Below are positions 56,745 to 64,000 of a DNA stretch of 64,000 nt, one piece after another (position 1 is the stretch's first letter; every line of letters starts with the position of its first letter). A model generated the notes under the pieces. That model worked only from the letters and a program-made list of their open reading frames with translations. It was not told where the DNA came from and ran no database searches. The translations under genes and the position numbers were made by a program. Source of the stretch: Coccinella septempunctata (lineage: Eukaryota; Arthropoda; Insecta; Coleoptera; Coccinellidae); assembly GCF_907165205.1 (NCBI RefSeq), contig NC_058189.1, positions 64,044,315-64,108,314 on the forward strand, written 5' to 3'.

Positions 56745-57835
56745 ATGAATGTACCATAAGAAATTATTGAGGCAGCCAGCAGTGTAGCTTCAAGTTTATT
56801 ACCTGCAAAATCAGCTTCAAGGTACGAGCGAGAATACGACGACTTCAAAAAGTGGCAAAACAAAAATAGTGTGATTGGGGTAACTGAAGATGTTTTGTTG
56901 GTCTACTTGAATCAACTATCAGCTAGATTCAGCCCTAATACTTTATGGGCAAAATGGTCTATGCTGGAAAGCTGCTTGGAAATGAAAGAAAATGCCCCTG
57001 TTCGCAGGTTTGTTTTCCTTAAAAAATTTATTGAAAAATATGACGTTTAGTTGTCATTTGCAGATTTCAAAAGGTAATAGCGCTTCTGAAACGAAAAAAT
57101 GAGCGTTATACGCCAATAAAGGCCAAGGTATTAAGTGAAGAACAGGCTGAACAATTTCTTTTACATGCTCCTGATGACCAGTGGTTGCTGGCGAAAATTG
57201 TAACAATATTTGGGATTTTTGGATGTTGTCGATGTGACGAAATTCTCTCCTTAAACATGAATCATCATTCATGTCTACATCAGAAGATATGGGAAGATAT
57301 GGGAAGATATGGGAAAATACGTAATTGTGACATTGCGGCAAACAAAAATTTAACAACAAGAAGATTCACCATAACCGATGATGGCTGCAGCTTCAAGCCC
57401 TGCATGTTATACAGAAAATATGTAAATCTTCGGCCTCCTGGAACAGAAAGCCTAAGATTTCTTTTTACATACCGACATGGAAAGTGCATTTCCCTTAATG
57501 CTGGCCAGCACACTATTGGTGGTGTCCCAAAGCAAATAGCGAAATATTTAGGTTTAAAAGACCCAGAGTTATACACCGGCCACTCTTTTCGCAGAATTGG
57601 AGCCACTATGGTTGCGGATTCGGGTGGAGATATTTTAGCACTAAAGCGTGCAGGAGGGTGGAAGAGCACCGAAATTGCAATGAGTTATGTCGATGATTCG
57701 GTCAACAAAAAAATCGAAATGTCTAGCAAATTATTTGGTAGTAGGGAGAGTACAAATGTTCTGCAGTCCTCGAGTTCAGCAGTTTCTGATTCAACAGATG
57801 GTTCATCATCATCAGTATCAACTCTTTCATCATAA
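56745..57835 (+). CDS. Crypton-like tyrosine recombinase (two exons, likely inactivated at its 5' end)
   Basis: Phage-integrase-fold recombinase. Exon 1 to 57007 carries the core-binding part (ASRYEREYDDFKKWQNKNSV, LSARFSPNTLWAKWSML). A 56-bp intron (57008-57063, GT...TTTGCAG) splits an AGA codon, and the join restores FQKVIALLKRKNERYTPIKA. The catalytic residues are present: Arg at 57230 (GCCRCDEIL), His and Arg in YTGHSFRRIGAT (57581 and 57590), Trp in AGGWKST and Tyr at 57686 (AMSYVDD). The tail is Ser-rich. The ATG at 56745 is followed by TAA at codon 5, after which the frame stays open for 339 residues. A triplicated GGAAGATATG at 57285-57315 sits where the reading frame shifts and later recovers, so residues there are probably scrambled. 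Best placed with Crypton-type elements; a domesticated or pseudogene copy is equally possible. Confidence 0.78.
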
Positions 57836-58587
57836 AAATTTGTGTTACTGGAAATAACAATGGTACCATGATTTTCAACATATATGACGATAAAACTTTC
57901 TTGATTAATATTGTGTTTTTGGAAACTGACGTTTACAAATGAGAAACAAATGAAATATGTTTTTGCTGTATTACTCATCAGGAATCTAACTCTAACTCAA
58001 ACTCAATTATTTCTGGGAAAAAACCTGGACATTGGAAGGACAAATGAATTTTTACATCTCAACATGTTTTTCCATGCTTGATTCCAAATGCTTTTCAGTA
58101 GAAATAATAAATCCAAAGTGATCATTTCTCTATTTATTATTGAATATCAGGTAATTTGATTGCTAGAGTATTAGGTTATACAGGTATCATTTCCCTGAAA
58201 GATTTTTCCTCCACAAACTCATTCGAACTTCCAAGCCGAAGAATCAAATAAACTTTCTCGTTTTCAGAGCGGGATTACTGAGAATTGATTTCGCTTGTTT
58301 CCAGTCTTGTTCCATCGGAAAACGAATTATAAAATTGAATGTCTGGAAAATCTACTCCGTACAAAATATTACATTAAATCCTGAAAGTTCATCAGATTGC
58401 TACTGCAGGGCGTTTTACAAACGAATAAAAGGACGAATAAAAATGATATGAAAGTTTTGAAGTGCTGGCATGATAAGAATTACGACTAATATAATATGTA
58501 ATGCTCATGTAATAAAAACTTGAAATTGAATTATATTTCGGGATGGATCATTTTCATATCGCTATTGGAATTTTAATACTATTCCTC
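57836..58587. other. Intergenic, nothing recognised
   Basis: AT-rich sequence after the recombinase stop; no terminal repeat was identified. Confidence 0.4.
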
Positions 58588-58783
58588 GTTTAATTCCGAA
58601 ATTCATTTCATTTAATACAACCGTTTGTGAGATAGGGCTAAAAGTATAATTTTTTTTGTTTTTCAACAGCCTGTATCTTTTAAACCTAGCCGATTCGGAA
58701 AAAATGATAAGGAGAAAAAAGTGTTGCTTTTGACCTCAAGAATCTTCCGTTGAAATATTTGTACGAGTGAAAGACTCGCCCTG
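58588..58783 (+). mobile_element. Foldback/MITE family F2, copy 4 (right half only)
   Basis: TTCCGAAATTCATTTCATTT through TTTTGACCTCAAGAATCTTC to AAAGACTCGCCCTGTA matches the right part of copy 1. It abuts the F1 copy with only a TA between them. Confidence 0.75.
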
Positions 58784-58785
58784 TA

Positions 58786-59702
58786 AAGTCATTCGGGGCA
58801 ACTGTGAGCACTTTTGCCTTTCAAGCCATACCCTGTTTCAAATGTTGAAGCTAGGAAAATTAAAACATATTCATAAGATAGAGAATTTTCTAATCTATAA
58901 GAAAACATCAAAAAGCAAACAAACAAAAACGTTTTCTTTCCGCAAAATAGAATTTAATAGAGAAAGTCGGAGTGCGTTCACATGCCCCGTATTGCGGGTA
59001 AGTGTGCGCACCCTCACGGGGTAAGTGAACGCAGTGCTTAGTGAACCACACAATCAAAACAAATTACAAAATAATGTCATCAAAATGTTACAATATTAGA
59101 GAAATGCTGTTTATTGTCAATACAGAAGCGCCTTTTTACAAGCAGTGCATTATTGTTCGTGCCACAATTCTTGGCGAACACAACACTTGATTCATTCCCC
59201 TGTTGGTGGCTCTTTATATTTTTCTGAACAAATAGGACAATATTGATCGAGTCTTAACCAAGAAAATCAACAATGTCATAAGTTATTCCTCACTGAACTA
59301 ATGCCCATATAATGAATCCATGCGCACACTTACCCGCGCACACTTTCCCCAGTAAGCCAAAATTTGAATTGACGTTCTTATAAAGTTGAGCAGCTAAGAG
59401 AACCTAAAATTTTTTATTATATATTTAGATTAATATGCCCATGATCGAATAAAATATTGTTCAACACTGAGGGACTCGGAACTTGGACATGGCAGAATTT
59501 GCAGAGATGCTAAAAATTAACAAGAAAACTAGTGAATTTGATTGATTGCAAATGAAAAGTTAAAGAAACGTGGCATTGCGCAATCCTATGAAAAACTAAT
59601 ATGGCAATTCTGCGCCCTTGCTTCACCCAAATGAACCCCTCTTTCATACATTGCATAGTCGAGATATACGCACTGCGCACACTTACCCACTGCGCTCAGT
59701 TA
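58786..59702 (+). mobile_element. MITE family F1, copy 3 (right end truncated)
   Basis: It begins AAGTCATTCGGGGCAACTG and is collinear with copies 1 and 2. It stops at GCGCTCAGTTA, about 14 bases short of the expected right terminus. It appears to have inserted at the terminal TA of F2 copy 4. Confidence 0.88.
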
Positions 59703-60240
59703 TGAGAACACAACCGGTTACTGGAGCCAATTCTTGAAAATCAATGAATTCAAATAAATATCACAAATTTTGTGTTTGATTGACAAATTCCTGTCGTTTT
59801 TTTCACCGAATTATGACCAGTTAAGTGGAAGATAATCCCACCAGTTGACCATTCCAAAATCCTGAAAAATCCGAGCCTTCAATTTAGTCCTGCCTGAATT
59901 TCTTTCTCGCACCGATGCATAATTGAAAGTTAAGAAACTTCTTAGCATGATTTCCTCACTGAAATTCGACCGAAGTTCTTAATTTATGTAAAAATTTCCT
60001 TCAGTCCATTATCCCACGAAGTTGAAGCGCTCGGTGAACGAATAACGTTCAAGTATTTGCCCACTTGAGAATTTAATTAAATCGTCATTAAAACTAGAAT
60101 TTTTCGCCGTGGACGTTAATCAATTGCTGCTGGAGTTGAAGCGGAAATTGGAGTTGCCTTTTTTACCGGCCTCAACACATACTTTATGCCTCCTACCGGC
60201 GGAGCTTCTGTCATCCCATTTTAAACGTTAACTTTCTAGT
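59703..60240. other. Intergenic, target locus of the Jockey insertion
   Basis: No gene recognised. Confidence 0.35.
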
Positions 60241-60866
60241 TCCCTGCTTTGACGATGATTAAAACTATTGCGCGACCACAACTCACATATGGATCGGCGG
60301 CATGGAGCTTCGCAGCCAAGACCCACATCAAGAGAATACAGGCCACTGAGAATAAACTCCTTAGAATGGCGATGGACGTACCCTGGTTTGTTAGGAACAA
60401 ACAAATCTACAAGGACTTGGAATGGGAACCAGTTACAGAATTTATGAAGAGAAAGGCGGAAAGGATATTCGACAAAGCCAAACAACATCCAAATGAGGAA
60501 CTACGAAGATTAGTCGACTACGATCCAACGGAAGAAGCTAGAAGGTCAAGAACCTACCACCGAAGACCGAGAGATCAGTTAAGGATTTAAATGTAACCAA
60601 AGAAGAGCTTAACCTATAAAAGCTATAGGCAGCATACAACTATCAACACGACTATGATCGTGTGAGAGTCCAGAAACCATAAGAGTCAACTGGTTAATAG
60701 GCAAAATGCCCGGAACCTATGAAGAAGCAGTTAAGGGTTTTTAGTGGGTCTCGAGCTCAGAGAGTGAGAATCCCCACACTGTTCCCCCTCAGCAGAGGGT
60801 GTGTTCGTCTGTTTTGCAGATTTTCCCCCTGCAACACCAAAAAAAAAAAAAAAAATCCCTGCTTTG
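60241..60866 (+). mobile_element. Jockey-like LINE, 5'-truncated, with poly(A) and 11-bp target duplications
   Basis: TCCCTGCTTTG occurs at 60241-60251 and again at 60856-60866. Between them, 60249-60590 encodes the end of a Jockey-type pol: RPQLTYGSAAWSFAAKTHIK, LLRMAMDVPWFVRNKQIYKD. A roughly 400-codon-equivalent upstream part is absent, and the insert ends in a poly(A) run (60839-60855). Truncation, poly(A) and an exact duplication are the signature of target-primed reverse transcription. Confidence 0.92.
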
Positions 60867-61021
60867 GTCGCCACTCAGCGAAATATTTTTGAAACATTAA
60901 CAGCGGCATTGGCATACTCGATCCCCAAGTCACTGAAACAATTATCAATAGAATACTACCAGTTGATTCGACTATTTTTTTCACATTTCCGGAGAAGTAT
61001 TCAATGATGAATACTTTTGCG

Positions 61022-61600
61022 ACTATGTAGATCTTTTGTTCTCTACCCTATCAATTCATAGGAAACCAAGGAGGTCGTCAATAATGTGCCTTGGCCCCTA
61101 AGAATGGTTCTTAGGCCAGCCAGCTCTGGACACTTGCATACCATGTGTTCAGCTGTTTCTGCTTCTGATCCACAGAGCCTACAACTGTCATCTGCTGACT
61201 TTCCCATACGGTACAGATAATATTTGTACCGACAGTGCCCTGTCAGCAGTACCACCATCACCCGAAGCTCAGTTCGTTATAGCTTCAGCTGTTTTCTGGT
61301 GTAGGTTGGTGAAAGCATCACGAAATTCTTTTACTGAGTGAGTACAGGAGTGTTTCTCTAGAGGGTTATTCTGTTGTTCAACTCCCATTGTTGGACCGCT
61401 GCCTTATATTTTTCAAGCCCACAGAAAGGCTCAGGTCCAGCAGGTGATGCTTTTTTTGCAAGTTCATCGTCTTTTTTATTTCCTTCAACACCACGATGTC
61501 CTGGTACCCATAGAAGAGTCACTATGTTGGCTCTAGCCAGTTGCCTTATGCTATTGCGGCACTCCTATGTTAGCAGAGAACCCTGGCAATGTGATTCCAG
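61022..61600 (-). pseudogene. I-like LINE, copy c (RNase H end and zinc region)
   Basis: The minus strand reads TLLWVPGHRGVEGNKKDDEL near 61520-61460 and MMVVLLTGHCRYKYYLYRMG at 61261. CRLCGSEAETAEHMVCKCPE follows, the best-preserved C-x2-C...H...C motif of the three copies. At 61400 it has the uninterrupted sequence into which the R2-like element inserted in copy b. Confidence 0.8.
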
Positions 61601-61738
61601 AGAAGTTCTCTTTCTTTAACTTCAAAACCACCTGTGGAGTGTTCTAGTTTTTCTCCCACCTGGTGATTTCTTATTTTCTCATCAAGTCACATCTTTTCCT
61701 AAAAATGAAACTTTTGATTTATTACAAAAGCTTGATTA

Positions 61739-62847
61739 CGAGGATATATCGAAAAATTCTTAGCCTTCTATAGAACCAAACAAAATTTCAATGTCAAAAT
61801 ATTTTATTACTCAACATATTCTCCTCTTAATTGGATACATTTATTACAGCGAACCTGCAACGTCTCTAGACCTTTCAAAAAAAATGTTTCTTATTGCTCT
61901 GCAAACCAGGCCTCCACAGCTTTTATAACCTCCTCGTTGGAAGAAAATTTACGACCTTTTAAACTTTTTTTCAGTTGAGGAAAGGGATGATAGTCGAATG
62001 GAGCCAAATCTGGTGAATGAGGGAGGTGTTCTATCAATTCAAACCCTAAATCACGAATTTTTTGCATGACAACATGAGATTTGTGTGCAGGGGCGTTGTC
62101 CTGCAAAATCAAAACACCTTTGGGATAGCTTTCCGCGTCTTTTCTCGCCAACTTTTTCCCGTTGAGTGATCAGTAATATGGAATAGTCATCTCCGGTTAT
62201 TGTTCTACCATTATCCAAAACATCAATCATGATTACTCCATGGCAATCCCAAAAAACTGAAGCAAGAACTTTTCCAGCAGATTTTTGGACAAGAAACTTC
62301 TAAGCTCTTGGAGAACCAGATGGCCGCCATTCCATAGATTGTTGCTTTGTTTCTGGATCTCATCCATAGTAACAATTCGGTTTAAGAAGATGTAGATCGT
62401 TTTCATATCGAGCACAGATCGAACGCGATGCGTCTACCCTTTCACGCTTTTGGTCCACATTCAAACATTTGGGGATCCATTTTGCAGCAATTTTTCTCAT
62501 GTCCAAACTGACGTGAACTATATGATGAACGCGTTCGTATGAAATATTCAGTGCTTCAGATGTCAATTCGACCGTTTGATAAAATCATGTCATGAACTGT
62601 ATCGATATTTTCGGGGACTGACACAGAAACTGGCCTTTCCGATCGGTCATCATCTTAAATGGAAAATGGAAAGCTTTTGAAGCTTGCAGTCCAATTTTTG
62701 ACGGTCGTATACAAAGGACATTGATCACCAAGTGTATTAAGCATATCTTCGTAAATCTGCATATCTCTTAACCCTTTTAATACAGATACTTGATGATGGC
62801 CCGATACTCCAATTTTTTGATTTTCACAATTTCAGTGGATATCTTTC
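61739..62847 (-). mobile_element. mariner element, copy C (one end truncated)
   Basis: It starts CGAGGATATATCGA after TA (61737-61738) and is collinear with copy B up to about 62847, where the terminal 150 bp or so is lost. The minus strand at 62151-61891 keeps LILQDNAPAHKSHVVMQKIR and SPDLAPFDYHPF: the second and third catalytic Asp with 34 residues between them (DD34D). It also ends correctly, ...VIKAVEAWFAEQ. Other segments are frameshifted. Confidence 0.88.
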
Positions 62848-62849
62848 AG

Positions 62850-63125
62850 AACAAGATGGGTTCACTTGAATATTCCTCAAGACCGAACAGTTATACTGAG
62901 GTTGATGAAACCTCGAAATTTATTTCAAGAAGGAAGGCTCTTTCACAGTATGTATCACTTCTAGCTGTGCGACGATTTTTCTGGAAGGTACGCGTGTTGA
63001 AAGTTGACCTTCGAACAATTCCGAAAAAAATTGGTTCACTTAAAAATACGTCAAAACCGAACCGTTACACTGATTTCGATGAAATCTCGAGATTTATTAC
63101 CTCCATTGATAAGGGACTTTTTCAG
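62850..63125 (-). repeat. 173-bp satellite, second block (about 1.6 units, inverted)
   Basis: GGGTTCACTTGAATATTCCT at about 62859 and TGGTTCACTTAAAAATACG at about 63031 start two units about 173 bases apart. The intervening GTATCACTTCTAGC...TTTCTGGAAGGTA...AAAGTTGACCTTCGAA matches the reverse complement of the block at 50648-51100. It adjoins the truncated end of mariner C. Confidence 0.8.
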
Positions 63126-64000
63126 CTATGAGGACAAGAAAAATGATCAAATGAGTAGATATGCGCAAAATGAATACAATTTCATGGTCCTTCCCTGTAA
63201 ATATGTTGGTCGAAGGAAGCGTATTCAACCAGAACTAATGTTCCATCATTTAGAACCTTTGTTTTTTATTTCAACCACTAATCTGAGTTAATGTTCCACA
63301 CATTATCCCGTATCACAGCAATAGACTGTAACAGCCTTCCAACCTATATAAGTCTGGAACTGAACGAACAAAGAATTCGCAGCATCTTAATATTTTCCGC
63401 ATCATTAAGTGCTTATACTCAAAATGACCCATATTTCCGCCAGGACCTCCTCCTTCCCCGATAATTCAGCCTGCTATTAGAAAAGGAGCTATTACAACTG
63501 GTCACGAAATAATATAGATAAGAGACAATACAAACGTTGGATCTTATCGCGGCGGTGAAAAATGAAGGACCCATCGGACAATGCCGTCCGAGAAAGGACG
63601 TTTCAGCAGGAAAATATCAATTCTGCTTATTAGAGATGATTACTTCCACAAAGGCCGAAATCTCTTACATTCATCATCGAGATAACCGCGTTCGGATGGA
63701 GGCGGCACAAGAAAGATAATATGAAATGGACGGAAAAGATCATTCCTGCGAACTTCAAAAGTTACATAATGGTCGAGGAGGATTGCGAAGGAAAACGGGG
63801 GATGTGCTAAGTTTCGATAAGCCCTCGCTGTCGATACCTTTTGTTTTCGGATTTATACGGTAAGCCTCTTGGGGAATTTATTGGAAATGAATATTTCCGT
63901 ATCGATTTACCGTGTTTCTCTTTGAAGAGGTTATAATGCCGGTGTAAGTTGCTAGGGATTAGGCGCCCGGTAAAAAGGGCGGAATGAGAAGACTTCGCAT
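63126..64000. other. Right edge of window, no gene recognised
   Basis: A 60-codon frame at 63537-63719 and others show no motif. 63480-64000 is less AT-rich than its surroundings but yields no recognisable exon. Confidence 0.35.

Noticed and set aside
57280..57669. 129-codon minus-strand frame opposite the tyrosine recombinase
   Set aside because: It is antisense shadow; the plus strand carries the R-H-R-Y residues and a phase-matched intron.

Overview
This is an insect nuclear genomic window: it is AT-rich, holds one recognisable host gene (a cuticular protein with an R&R-type chitin-binding domain, spliced, with its last two exons at the left edge), and is otherwise crowded with decayed transposable elements. 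Coleoptera seems plausible from the element mix, but the sequence alone does not fix the order. There is no prokaryotic, organellar or rRNA sequence and no CRISPR array.

Layout. 1-3.3 kb: the cuticular-protein exons, with a 2.3 kb intron carrying two inverted copies of a foldback element (called F2 here). 4-10 kb: a GTGCGCA-rich MITE (F1), an I-type LINE fragment, another F2 copy and a nearly full-length Tc1-like element with a broken DD34E transposase. 11-12.5 kb: a P-element-like transposon with 31-bp terminal repeats and an 8-bp target duplication. 13.5-18.5 kb: a third MITE family (F3), a tandem duplication with telomere-like repeats, and two long-TIR MITEs. 19-28 kb: two mariners, a hAT tail, a dead non-LTR reverse transcriptase, F1 and F3 copies, and a perfect 63-bp-arm hairpin nested inside an F3 copy. 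29.5-33.4 kb: a foldback element enclosing a truncated P-like copy, then a different Tc1-like element. 35.4-37.4 kb: a 2 kb foldback element whose inverted arms enclose about 700 bp of unusually GC-rich DNA. 38.4-42.8 kb: a 187-bp near-identical direct duplication around an F1 fragment, then a composite element whose inverted ends enclose a Penelope-like retroelement (RT plus GIY-YIG). 43.4-44.8 kb: a DNA transposon of uncertain superfamily with long TIRs and an intact 295-codon ORF. 44.9-48.1 kb: a minisatellite-armed foldback element joined to an I-type LINE that is itself interrupted by an R2-like LINE. 50.6-51.1 and 62.9-63.1 kb: two dispersed blocks of a 173-bp satellite. 51.5-55.6 kb: a deleted Tc1-like copy and two F3 copies separated by a single TA. 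56.5-57.8 kb: a Crypton-like tyrosine recombinase gene with a 56-bp intron and an intact R-H-R-Y set. 58.6-62.8 kb: F2/F1 fragments, a 5'-truncated Jockey-like insertion with a perfect 11-bp target duplication, a third I-type LINE tail and a third mariner.

How it works together: apart from the cuticular gene, nothing forms a pathway. The window is a transposon graveyard whose interest lies in nested insertions, foldback structures with cargo, and three elements with relatively preserved coding capacity (the tyrosine recombinase, the unknown 295-aa ORF and the Penelope-like element). All family assignments come from reading motifs; no database search was run.
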